Source: Streptococcus hyovaginalis DSM 12219 (GTDB lineage: Bacteria > Bacillota > Bacilli > Lactobacillales > Streptococcaceae). Taken from it: a stretch of DNA of 64,000 bases. The position numbers and the translations under genes were made by a program. Position 1 is the first letter of the stretch; every line of letters starts with the position of its first letter. The notes beneath the pieces are model-generated. The model was not told where the DNA came from, did not search any database, and saw only the letters and a list, made by a program, of their open reading frames with translations. Shown here piece by piece: positions 9,112-16,368 of this stretch. The stretch spans positions 62,001 to 126,000 of the forward strand of contig NZ_ATVP01000004.1 in NCBI RefSeq assembly GCF_000420785.1. The letters run 5' to 3'.

Positions 9112-9840
9112 CTATCTTTCTTGATAAAGCTCATGGACAGCTGCAATGTCAATGGCTTGGATACCATAGTGAGAGCCCGCTGACTGCATGACCGAATCGT
9201 GTTCATCATCGTGTCCCAAGCCAATAGCATGCCCCAATTCATGAATGGCAGTATTGACAATACGCTCTTGATCATAACCATAGCTCGGATTCAAAAGATA
9301 ATAAGCATTCAAATAAACATCTACAGACACTAAATGATTAGTCAAGGCATTGACTTGTGTATTGGTCAGCCCCGCAGCCTGCGTTTCAGAATCGGAGTAA
9401 TCTTTCGCGACAATGTTTGCCTGATCCGGATCCTCCACTAGACGAAACTGAAAAGCGCCTGTCTGATTCCAAGCATCAATCGCTTGCAAGTAAGCAGATC
9501 GAAAGGTCTCATTCTGAGTTTCAATATAAATCGTCGCTTTATTGGTAGACCACTTTGCCCCCTTTAAGTGCTCATGAAAATCCGTTTCTAATTGGGTTAA
9601 ATTGTCCCCAATGGCTTGCGGATTTTGCAAAATATTTGGATCAAAATACGATGATACATTATCAAAGACATTTGATAACTGATTGGCTAGGGGTGAACTG
9701 CTATGATTGGCATAATAAACCAAACCAAAGAGTATGACAGCTAAGAATATAACCGTTTTGAGCAAACTAAACAGAATATTCCAGATAAGTGATAACACAA
9801 AGCGAGGGATCGCTAACAGTAATTTGAAAAGATGCTTCAT
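9112..9840 (-). CDS. Membrane-anchored matrixin-like zinc metalloprotease
   Basis: This 242-residue protein has one N-terminal membrane segment (about residues 20-45) and a C-terminal M10-type protease domain. The zinc motif HELGHAIGLGHD near residue 202 gives the three zinc-binding His and the catalytic Glu. A downstream Met (DSVMQSAG) fits the metzincin Met-turn. The orientation places the catalytic domain outside the cell. The substrate is unknown. It is followed closely by a small membrane protein gene. No typical signal-peptide cleavage site or LPXTG motif is visible. Confidence 0.85.
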   Translation of the reverse strand: MKHLFKLLLAIPRFVLSLIWNILFSLLKTVIFLAVILFGLVYYANHSSSPLANQLSNVFDNVSSYFDPNILQNPQAIGDNLTQLETDFHEHLKGAKWSTNKATIYIETQNETFRSAYLQAIDAWNQTGAFQFRLVEDPDQANIVAKDYSDSETQAAGLTNTQVNALTNHLVSVDVYLNAYYLLNPSYGYDQERIVNTAIHELGHAIGLGHDDEHDSVMQSAGSHYGIQAIDIAAVHELYQER

Positions 9841-9962
9841 TGATGGTTGCTTTCTGTGGTGTATTTCCTAAAACATATGACCTAGTATAGCAAGCAGTCT
9901 TTAGCTTTTCAATCAAAAAATGTTCTGTTACCTTTTCTTAATCTTGTTACCAAATAGACCTA

Positions 9963-10745
9963 TTAAGAAAGTCTTTCCTCCTTGACATAATCAATTGGTA
10001 ACATCTCTAAAAAAACTTCAACTTGCTTTTCCCAATAATACCACTCATGCTTGCCGTGGTCATTTCGGTAAATAATGTCTAATCCAGCCTTTTTAAAGTC
10101 TGCGACTGCTTCTTCATTGGCTTGGAACAAAAAGTCCTCATAACCACACCATGCATAATAGGTCGTTTTACCGTCATCATTTTGAGCAGCAACTTGGAGA
10201 TTGTTTTCACTTGCTTCAAAAGCAGTTAAATCGCCAAACAAACCAGCCCAGTAGGCATCACTTGCGGCCACATCTTCTTTGTTGGCAAAATCAAAGGCCA
10301 ATGCGCCAGAAAAAGAGCCGGCATAGGCATATTGATTGGTCAACATAGCCAGTTTAAAGGCCCCATAACCACCCATTGATAGGCCTGCGATAAAGGTTTT
10401 TTCACGTTTTTGGGTCATATTTGGGAAAAAGCGACGCATCACTTGAGGCAGCTCTTTAGCAATGGCATCAAAATAGCGACTATCATAGGTCGTATTGGTA
10501 TAAAAACCATTATCGCCATTAGGCATAATAATGATTAGGTTGGTCTTTCGAACCAAGCGTTGGAGGTTTGTTCTAGATGTCCAAGAATTATGGTTTCCCC
10601 CCATACCATGTAAAAGATAAAGAACTGGAATATCCGTATCATCACGGTGTTTTTCTGCTACTTGATCTGCATCAGGATATAAAACATCTACTTGACGATA
10701 TAGCCCTAAAACCTCTGAACTATATTCAATTTGAAAAAAAGCCAT
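9963..10745 (-). CDS. estA: Alpha/beta-hydrolase esterase, EstA/tributyrin esterase type
   Basis: This 260-residue cytoplasmic esterase of the esterase-D/PF00756 fold hydrolyses short-chain acyl esters. The nucleophile serine is in GLSMGGYGAF near residue 122, the oxyanion region in LLHGMGGNHNSW, and the catalytic His in NDHGKHEWYYW near residue 235. I start at MAFFQIEY, which has an AGGAGGAATACAG site, 19 codons inside the longest frame. A perfect 10-bp hairpin lies just upstream of the ribosome site, between rnjB and this gene. Confidence 0.88.
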   Translation of the reverse strand: MAFFQIEYSSEVLGLYRQVDVLYPDADQVAEKHRDDTDIPVLYLLHGMGGNHNSWTSRTNLQRLVRKTNLIIIMPNGDNGFYTNTTYDSRYFDAIAKELPQVMRRFFPNMTQKREKTFIAGLSMGGYGAFKLAMLTNQYAYAGSFSGALAFDFANKEDVAASDAYWAGLFGDLTAFEASENNLQVAAQNDDGKTTYYAWCGYEDFLFQANEEAVADFKKAGLDIIYRNDHGKHEWYYWEKQVEVFLEMLPIDYVKEERLS

Positions 10746-10765
10746 CTGTATTCCTCCTATAGAAA

Positions 10766-10788
10766 GAAGTTGAGATGGTCTCAACTTC
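10766..10788. promoter_or_regulatory. Perfect 10-bp hairpin between rnjB and estA
   Basis: GAAGTTGAGA and TCTCAACTTC flank a TGG loop about 20 bases upstream of the estA start. On the minus strand it is followed by a weak T-rich run (TTTCTATAGG). It could be a partial terminator or an RNase-processing site separating rnjB from estA. Confidence 0.4.
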
Positions 10789-10862
10789 GTGGGATTATGC
10801 AATCTTAAATATGGTATACCAGCCTTCTAGCTTATACAACCAGACCTTGGTATCCCTATCGT

Positions 10863-12524
10863 TTAGCGTACTTCCATAATGACTGGCAAGATCGCTGGGC
10901 GGCGTTTGGTTTGGTCAAATAAGAACTTACCAATCTCATCACGCACTTGTCCTTTCAGTTCATTCCAATCAAAACCATCTTCTGCTAAATAGTTCTCGAC
11001 AGTCGTGTTAACCAAATCAGCTGATTCTCTCAAAATATCACGACTCTTCTTGACATAAACAAAACCGCGAGTGTTGATTTTAGCCCGTGATACAATCTTA
11101 CGTTCCTTTTTATTAACCGTCATGGCAACGATAAAGACACCATCTTCTGAGAGAACTTTGCGGTCACGAAGGACGATATTGCCCACTTCACCAATGGCAT
11201 TCCCATCAATCATGACATCGCCAGCAGAAACAGCCCCCTCATGCAGGAAGCCTTGTTCCGACAGGTGCATGATATCCCCACGTTTCATGATGTAAATATT
11301 TTCCGGCAACATGCCTGTTTCGAGCGCCATGTCCGCATGCGCTGCAAGGTTACGGTACTCACCTTGAATTGGGAAAAGGTATTTGGGCTTCATGAGATTC
11401 AAAAGCAATTGAAGATCACGACCATTAGCATGACCTGAAACGCGAAGATTCTGCGTAATCAATTTGACCGATCCGCCAGCCTTGTAAATCATATTTTCAA
11501 CACGCGCAACCACAGCTTCCTTGGCAATACTTGGTGTAGTGACGATGTAAACCAGGTCACCGTCTTTGATTTGCACATAACGGTGACGCCCGACTGCCAT
11601 TTTCTGCAAACTATTAATTGGCTCACCCATGCGACCAGTCTCTAAAATCACTAATTCATGATCGTCAAACTTAGCCATTTCTTTAGGCTTAACCATGATG
11701 CTCTCGTCGCTAATACTCAATTTTTTAAGGCGAATAGCCGTACGCACAATATTTTCAACATCAAAACCTGTTAAAACAACACGGCGTCCATGATTAGCTG
11801 CAGCATCAAAGACCTGCTGAATACGAGCTAAGTTACTAGAAACAGCCGCTACGATAACACGTCCTTCCGCATCACCGATCACTTGATCAACCTCAATGCC
11901 AACCTCAGATTCACTGGCTACCTGATCTGTGCTAGTGGCATTGGCCGAATCAGCTAGTAAGGCTAGCACACCTTCGCGACCAATCTCTGTCAGGCGGGCA
12001 AAATCGGTGTGGTACTCATCACGCGCCGCTTGGTCAAACTTAAAGTCTCCTGTGTAGACAATATTACCTTCTTTAGTTCCCACCACAATTCCCAAACTTT
12101 CTGGAATGGAATGGGTCGTTTTGAAAAAGGAAACAACCGCATTTTCAAACTCAATTTCTGTCTCACTGTCAACCACATGGAAATTAGAAAACTTCTTAAC
12201 TGACGAATTGTTTTTAACCATTAATTTAGCCAATTCGATGGTTAACTCTGAACCAAACACAGGCGCCTTAACCGAGGATAACAGATAAGGTAGGGCACCG
12301 ATAGCATCAGCATGACCATGAGTCAAGAAGATACCTTGTAGGCGGTCTTTATTATCAATCAAGTAGTCAAGATTAGGGATAACCACATCTACCCCTAATT
12401 GTTCATTTTCAGGGTATTTTAAGCCCGCATCTAAGACAAAAATAGCATCATCCACTTCAGCAATGTAGAGGTTTTTCCCGTTCTCACGGACACCACCCAA
12501 AGCCATAATTTTAATATCGCTCAT
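10863..12524 (-). CDS. rnjB: Ribonuclease J2 (non-canonical active site)
   Basis: This 553-residue metallo-beta-lactamase/beta-CASP protein is the J2 partner of the RNase J complex, which degrades and processes mRNA. The first metal motif reads HGHADA instead of HxHxDH (near residues 74-79), so one metal-binding His is replaced by Ala. The TTHSIPES, YTGDFKFD and SGHANGRD motifs are kept. This loss, with the 553-residue length, separates J2 from J1. In S. pyogenes J1 and J2 are both reported as essential. A leader of roughly 155 bases with two small hairpins precedes the gene. Confidence 0.92.
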   Translation of the reverse strand: MSDIKIMALGGVRENGKNLYIAEVDDAIFVLDAGLKYPENEQLGVDVVIPNLDYLIDNKDRLQGIFLTHGHADAIGALPYLLSSVKAPVFGSELTIELAKLMVKNNSSVKKFSNFHVVDSETEIEFENAVVSFFKTTHSIPESLGIVVGTKEGNIVYTGDFKFDQAARDEYHTDFARLTEIGREGVLALLADSANATSTDQVASESEVGIEVDQVIGDAEGRVIVAAVSSNLARIQQVFDAAANHGRRVVLTGFDVENIVRTAIRLKKLSISDESIMVKPKEMAKFDDHELVILETGRMGEPINSLQKMAVGRHRYVQIKDGDLVYIVTTPSIAKEAVVARVENMIYKAGGSVKLITQNLRVSGHANGRDLQLLLNLMKPKYLFPIQGEYRNLAAHADMALETGMLPENIYIMKRGDIMHLSEQGFLHEGAVSAGDVMIDGNAIGEVGNIVLRDRKVLSEDGVFIVAMTVNKKERKIVSRAKINTRGFVYVKKSRDILRESADLVNTTVENYLAEDGFDWNELKGQVRDEIGKFLFDQTKRRPAILPVIMEVR

Positions 12525-12700
12525 GTTTTCTCCTTAACGATTTTTTCTTTATTACTCTTTGGAAGACTGACTTCCTTAATAGATCAGGTGAGCGCACCAA
12601 AAAACTATCAGAGCATCTTAATCTAACGGTCCTTGGACAAACCAAGTCGAATTACAGACAGCAACAAAAAAGTTGCATACTCGTTATTAGTATAACATAG
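12525..12700 (-). promoter_or_regulatory. rnjB promoter and structured 5' leader
   Basis: An extended -10 (TGTTATACT, -10 hexamer at 12689-12694) predicts a leader of about 155 bases. The leader can form GCAAC/GTTGC and ACTTGG/CCAAG hairpins before the AAGGAGAAAAC ribosome site. A long structured leader on an RNase gene suggests feedback by mRNA processing, but nothing here proves it. The remaining stretch to 12888 shows no gene. Confidence 0.45.
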
Positions 12701-12888
12701 CAAACGATAAAAATAAATGAAAAGGAAAATAGCTGTAAAATAGGTTTTTATTGATATATTTTTACGTCATTTTCCATCATTTTCTAAACTTTTGGGACAA
12801 AATTTGGGGCGAGATTAAACACTTCCCTCAACACACTTTCCAAGTCTAACTGTCATCGAAATAAAGGATAGTAAAATTCGCGATAAAA

Positions 12889-12918
12889 AAACAAGCTATA
12901 AAGTGATATAGCTTGTTT
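12889..12918 (-). terminator. Terminator after the small two-TM gene
   Basis: AAACAAGCTATA and TATAGCTTGTTT form a perfect 12-bp stem with a six-base loop. On the minus strand it is followed by TTTTATC. It overlaps the stop codon of the gene ending at 12917. Confidence 0.8.
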
Positions 12919-13338
12919 ACTTTTTACTACCCATATTGCTAATATAGTCAGTTGTTTCTTTAGTACTACTAAACACATATTTAAAAACTACAGTCGCTAA
13001 TCCTATAATATTTGCCACAAAACTAACAGACAAACCTATTAGAACTGAAGCGCTGGGAGTATAGTCTTTTTTTACAATTAAATACCAAAACACGAACGAA
13101 ATAAAACATATCGAATATATTACAAATCCAAAAGCTCCATATGTAGCTATTTTCCTGAATTTTTTCTTTTGTTCATATTCGCTTTCTATAATTTCTCGCA
13201 TATGAGAAATATGACCATTAAAGGACTTAGAATCATCGAAAGTATTATCAAAACCTTCATATTCCCTTATTTGTTGTTTTACGTCACAATGATTGATTTT
13301 TCAATTTTCACAATGTTTTTCTGGTCGTTTTCACTCAA
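12917..13338 (-). pseudogene. Two-TM protein of unknown function, N-terminus out of frame
   Basis: The ATG-initiated frame (12917-13201) encodes 94 residues with two membrane segments (about 21-44 and 53-76) and an acidic-basic N-terminus. The same frame continues 33 codons upstream with protein-like sequence (for example QQIREYEGFDNTF) but has no ATG, GTG or TTG before a stop. One extra base in the A5/T5 tract at 13297-13301 would join it to a frame that starts at a TTG overlapping the trpZ stop (MSENDQKNIVKIEK), giving about 140 residues. The family is unknown. I read it as a frameshifted accessory gene at the end of the trp transporter operon. Confidence 0.5.
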
Positions 13339-14089
13339 AGACTTGATAGTAATCTGCAATGGTCAAACCAGCTTTTTCACTGGATGATCGATCTTGAATG
13401 ATTTTCCCGTCCTTCATAACGATGAGACGATTCCCATATTTCAAGGCATCTTCCATGCGATGGGTGATCATGAGCGCTGTCAACTTGTCCTTTTGAACAA
13501 AGTCTTCAGTTAGGTTCATTAAGGACACGCTTGTTTTGGGATCCAAAGCTGCTGTATGTTCGTCTAGCAACAACAAATCCGGTCGTTTAATGGTCGCCAT
13601 CAAGAGACTGAGCGCCTGACGTTGCCCACCAGATAGAAAACCCGTTGGGGTCTCCAAATGCTTTTCAATACCGTTCCCAACTTTCTCAATGAGGACTTGA
13701 AATTCTTCATTAAAGTGATGAATACGTCTAGGAACAAGGCCACGCTTTTCACCACGGTACTTGGCCACTAAGAGATTTTCAGCGACCGTCATGCGTGGTG
13801 CTGTTCCCATCTTAGGATCTTGGAAAACACGCGCTAAATACTTGGCCCGTTTCTCTGCGGTCAGATGGGTAACATCCTCACCTAAAATGAAAATCTTACC
13901 ACTTGTCAGCATCAAGGTACCCGCAATAACATTGAATAGAGTTGATTTCCCTGCACCATTTCCTCCCAAAATAGTGATGAAATCATGCTCGTAAATCACT
14001 AAGTTAACAGCATCTAAAATCGTCTTGTAATCATTTGAGCCATTGTGCACGCGAACCGTCGCATCTTGTAATTCCACTATTTTTTTCAT
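13331..14089 (-). CDS. trpZ: ABC transporter ATPase, tryptophan-type uptake system
   Basis: This 252-residue ATPase powers import by the permease encoded upstream. Walker A is GGNGAGKST near residue 44, the signature LSGGQRQALSLLMA near residue 155, and Walker B LLLLDEHTAALDP. Its start overlaps the permease stop by four bases (ATGA), so the genes are translationally coupled. The LivF-like sequence and its partners match the trpXYZ family of streptococci. The Trp-codon leader upstream of the operon supports tryptophan, or a tryptophan-related compound, as the substrate. Confidence 0.82.
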   Translation of the reverse strand: MKKIVELQDATVRVHNGSNDYKTILDAVNLVIYEHDFITILGGNGAGKSTLFNVIAGTLMLTSGKIFILGEDVTHLTAEKRAKYLARVFQDPKMGTAPRMTVAENLLVAKYRGEKRGLVPRRIHHFNEEFQVLIEKVGNGIEKHLETPTGFLSGGQRQALSLLMATIKRPDLLLLDEHTAALDPKTSVSLMNLTEDFVQKDKLTALMITHRMEDALKYGNRLIVMKDGKIIQDRSSSEKAGLTIADYYQVFE

Positions 14090-14955
14090 CTTGTCACCTT
14101 AGCCCCTTTAAAAATCTTATTTTTGAGAACAGGAACCATCAAACAAATCGATAACACAAGAGCACTGAAAAGTTTGAGGTAATTGGTATTAAAGCCAAGC
14201 GCAATAACTGCTGTAATCAGGAATTGATAGAAAATTGCCCCTATCACAATGGCCACTAGACGCTCTAAAAAAGACAAGTTATCGCCATAGACCACTTCGC
14301 CAATGATGATACTAGCAAGCCCAATAACGATGATACCAATCCCTTTAGAGACATCAGCATAGCCATCTTGTTGACTGATCAAAGCGCCAGATAAAGCTAT
14401 GATGCCATTAGAAATAACCAAGCCCATGACTTCCATCCTATCTGTATTGATACCAAAACTCTTAGCCATATCTCTATTATCGCCTGTCGCAATATAGGCT
14501 TGCCCCAAACGTGTGTTTAAAGAGACAATGAGAAAAGCAATCACTAAAACAATGGCTATCAAGCCCAAGAGCAAGAGATTATAGCTAGTTGCAAACGGAA
14601 AGAGATCCTGGATACTTTTAATTTCTAGTAGACCCAAGTTAGCACGTCCCATGATCATGAGCATGATAGAATTAATAGATGTCATGACCAAAATTCCTGC
14701 CAGAATGGTTGGAATTTTGCCTTTTGTGTAAAGCAAGCCCGTCACCAATCCCGCCAAGCAGCCTGCCAAAATGGCACAAAACGTTGCTAAAAGTGGATGC
14801 CAGCCCATATTAAGCAAAGTTACTGCAACAGCTCCTCCCAAGGGAAAAGAACCTTCTGTCGTCAAATCAGGGAAATCTAAAATACGAAAGGTTAAATAAA
14901 TCCCTAATCCCAAAATACCGTATAATAAGCCTTGTGACATTGAAGAAATAATCAT
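14086..14955 (-). CDS. trpY: ABC transporter permease (BPD_transp_2), tryptophan-type
   Basis: This 289-residue membrane protein has about eight hydrophobic segments and belongs to the branched-chain amino acid/sugar permease superfamily (PF02653). It contains FPLGGAVAVTLL near residue 37 and the cytoplasmic-loop motif RLGQAYIATGDNRDMAKSFG near residue 150. It sits between the binding-protein gene and the ATPase gene and overlaps the latter. It forms the membrane channel of the importer. The substrate assignment rests on family and on the leader peptide. Confidence 0.82.
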   Translation of the reverse strand: MIISSMSQGLLYGILGLGIYLTFRILDFPDLTTEGSFPLGGAVAVTLLNMGWHPLLATFCAILAGCLAGLVTGLLYTKGKIPTILAGILVMTSINSIMLMIMGRANLGLLEIKSIQDLFPFATSYNLLLLGLIAIVLVIAFLIVSLNTRLGQAYIATGDNRDMAKSFGINTDRMEVMGLVISNGIIALSGALISQQDGYADVSKGIGIIVIGLASIIIGEVVYGDNLSFLERLVAIVIGAIFYQFLITAVIALGFNTNYLKLFSALVLSICLMVPVLKNKIFKGAKVTR

Positions 14956-14982
14956 TGTTTTGTCCTTTTTCTATCCGCCTGA

Positions 14983-15984
14983 TTAATCTGCCTTAACAGA
15001 TACCTCGGCTTTATCCATCACTTCCTCAGGAATCGTGATGCCAAGTTCCTTAGCGACTTTCATATTCAAGGTTGGCGTTCCTGTATCAACAACCGTTACT
15101 GGAAGATCTTTAACCGCTTTTCCATCAAGAACCTGAGCCACCATTTTCCCTGTTTCAACTCCTAAATCAAATTGATTTTGGCCGATGGCTGCAAAACCAC
15201 CGTTTTTAACCATGGAGTCATCGACAACGTAAACAGGCAATTTAGCTTTTTGAGCGGCTGCCGCCACAGTTTGCATCGCACTTGCAATGGTATTATCCTG
15301 TGGGATAAAGATGGCATCGACTTTACCAGTCATTACTGCCATGGTTGATGTGATTTCATTGGTAGATGGAACTGCAAAGCGCTCGATAGATAGACCTTTT
15401 TCTTTGGCTAAGCTTTCAAATTTATCCGCTTGACTCTGTGAATTGTCCTCACTGCTTGCATACAAGATTCCGATTTTCTTAGCATCCGGTGTTAGTTGTG
15501 TGATGAGCTCTACTTCTTGAGCAACAGGAACTTGGTTAGATACCCCAGTGACATTGCCAGATGGTTTTTTCAAGTCTGACACCAATTTAGCACCAACAGG
15601 ATCTGAGATACCTCCCATGATAACCGGAATATCACTTGTTGCATTAGCCAAGCCTTGAGCTGCTGGAGTCGCAATTCCAACCAAAACATCATTACCATTG
15701 GCAACGAGTTGCTTACTCATCGTTTGGATTTTGGATTGATCAGCTTCTGCATTGACGTAATCAATCGTCACATCATCACGGCTGTATCCTGACTCCTCTA
15801 GACCTTTAGAAATACCATCATTGATCGCATCTAGGGCATCGTGAGTCACAAACTGTAAGACACCGACTTTAACCTTTTCCTTTTTAGCAGGTGCTGCACT
15901 CTGTTGTCCCAGTTGATAGACAATGGCTCCGAAAACGACCAATACCAAGGCTGCCAGTGTTCCTATAATAGCTTTATTTTTCAT
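14983..15984 (-). CDS. trpX: ABC transporter substrate-binding protein, tryptophan-type
   Basis: This 333-residue extracellular binding protein (ABC_sub_bind, PF04392) begins with a basic stretch and a hydrophobic segment (about residues 5-25). It lacks a lipobox Cys after that segment, so it may stay anchored by an uncleaved signal. The mature region has the two-lobe pattern, with VGVLQFVTHDALDAI near residue 40 and IGQNQFDLGVETGKM near 275. It is first of the three transporter genes, starts behind GAGAGGATATAAG and follows a leader-peptide attenuator. Confidence 0.82.
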   Translation of the reverse strand: MKNKAIIGTLAALVLVVFGAIVYQLGQQSAAPAKKEKVKVGVLQFVTHDALDAINDGISKGLEESGYSRDDVTIDYVNAEADQSKIQTMSKQLVANGNDVLVGIATPAAQGLANATSDIPVIMGGISDPVGAKLVSDLKKPSGNVTGVSNQVPVAQEVELITQLTPDAKKIGILYASSEDNSQSQADKFESLAKEKGLSIERFAVPSTNEITSTMAVMTGKVDAIFIPQDNTIASAMQTVAAAAQKAKLPVYVVDDSMVKNGGFAAIGQNQFDLGVETGKMVAQVLDGKAVKDLPVTVVDTGTPTLNMKVAKELGITIPEEVMDKAEVSVKAD

Positions 15985-16028
15985 CTTATATCCTCTCTTT
16001 GTATCTGTTTCTCTGCTGCTATTTTTCC

Positions 16029-16066
16029 AAAAAGAAAAGCACCTAGTTTAAAAACTACGCGCTCTT
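16029..16066 (-). terminator. Attenuator terminator in the trpXYZ leader
   Basis: On the minus strand AAGAGCGC-G-TAGTT pairs with AACTA-G-GTGCTTTT (one mismatch, two wobbles) and is followed by CTTTTTGG. It lies between the leader peptide and trpX, so it would stop transcription before the transporter genes unless disrupted. Confidence 0.65.
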
Positions 16067-16089
16067 TACTATCTTAACCGATACACTGC

Positions 16090-16136
16090 GCATAGATACT
16101 GTTCTTTTTGAAGTACATCAAAAGTCGTATCTATGC
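16090..16136 (-). promoter_or_regulatory. Switch hairpin of the trpXYZ leader
   Basis: GCATAGATAC (16136-16127) and GTATCTATGC (16099-16090) form a perfect 10-bp stem. The 3' arm with its next bases, CTATGCGC, can instead pair over 8 bases with GCGCGTAG in the terminator's 5' arm. It can also pair with GCGTAGATA at the end of the leader ORF. These mutually exclusive pairings are those expected of an attenuator. Confidence 0.6.
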
Positions 16137-16155
16137 TAACACACAAACACAACTT

Positions 16156-16197
16156 TTATCTACGCCAGCTTTGCCAAAGTGTGATGTGTTTTGTCAT
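16156..16197 (-). CDS. Tryptophan leader peptide (13 residues, two Trp codons)
   Basis: The ORF reads MTKHITLWQSWRR and stops. It has a GGAAGGAAG ribosome site seven bases before the ATG. Two of 13 codons are TGG, which is rare enough to suggest sensing of charged tRNA-Trp by ribosome stalling. The bases around it (ACACATCACACTTT with AAAGTTGTGTTTGTGT) form a hairpin enclosing the Trp codons. It lies downstream of a good promoter and upstream of a switch hairpin and terminator, in front of trpXYZ. It was found by reading the leader and is too short for usual gene finders. Confidence 0.75.
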   Translation of the reverse strand: MTKHITLWQSWRR

Positions 16198-16228
16198 ATC
16201 AGTTCTTCCTTCCGTTTTTGTTTTTTTC

Positions 16229-16256
16229 ATTATACTATATTTTCTGACAATTACAA
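16229..16256 (-). promoter_or_regulatory. Promoter of the trpL-trpXYZ unit
   Basis: TTGTAA (16251-16256) and TATAAT (16229-16234) on the minus strand are spaced by 16 bases. Transcription would start near 16222, giving a leader of about 240 bases before trpX. Confidence 0.6.
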
Positions 16257-16302
16257 GCGATTTTGCGACATTTTTAAAAAATGGTTGCTAAATGTGACTT
16301 AT

Positions 16303-16310
16303 GTTATAAT
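16303..16310 (+). promoter_or_regulatory. rqcH/pavA promoter, extended -10
   Basis: TGTTATAAT ends at 16310 and gives a perfect -10 with the TGn extension, 58 bases before the ATG. An AGGAG ribosome site follows at about 16358. Confidence 0.6.
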
Positions 16311-16368
16311 GAACTGATGTCGACTTCTTTCAAGAATAATCAATTATCTAGTAAATCAGGAGATCCTT

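Noticed and set aside
12009..12288. Long open frames opposite rnjB and other core genes
   Set aside because: They are antisense shadows without ribosome sites or protein-like composition.
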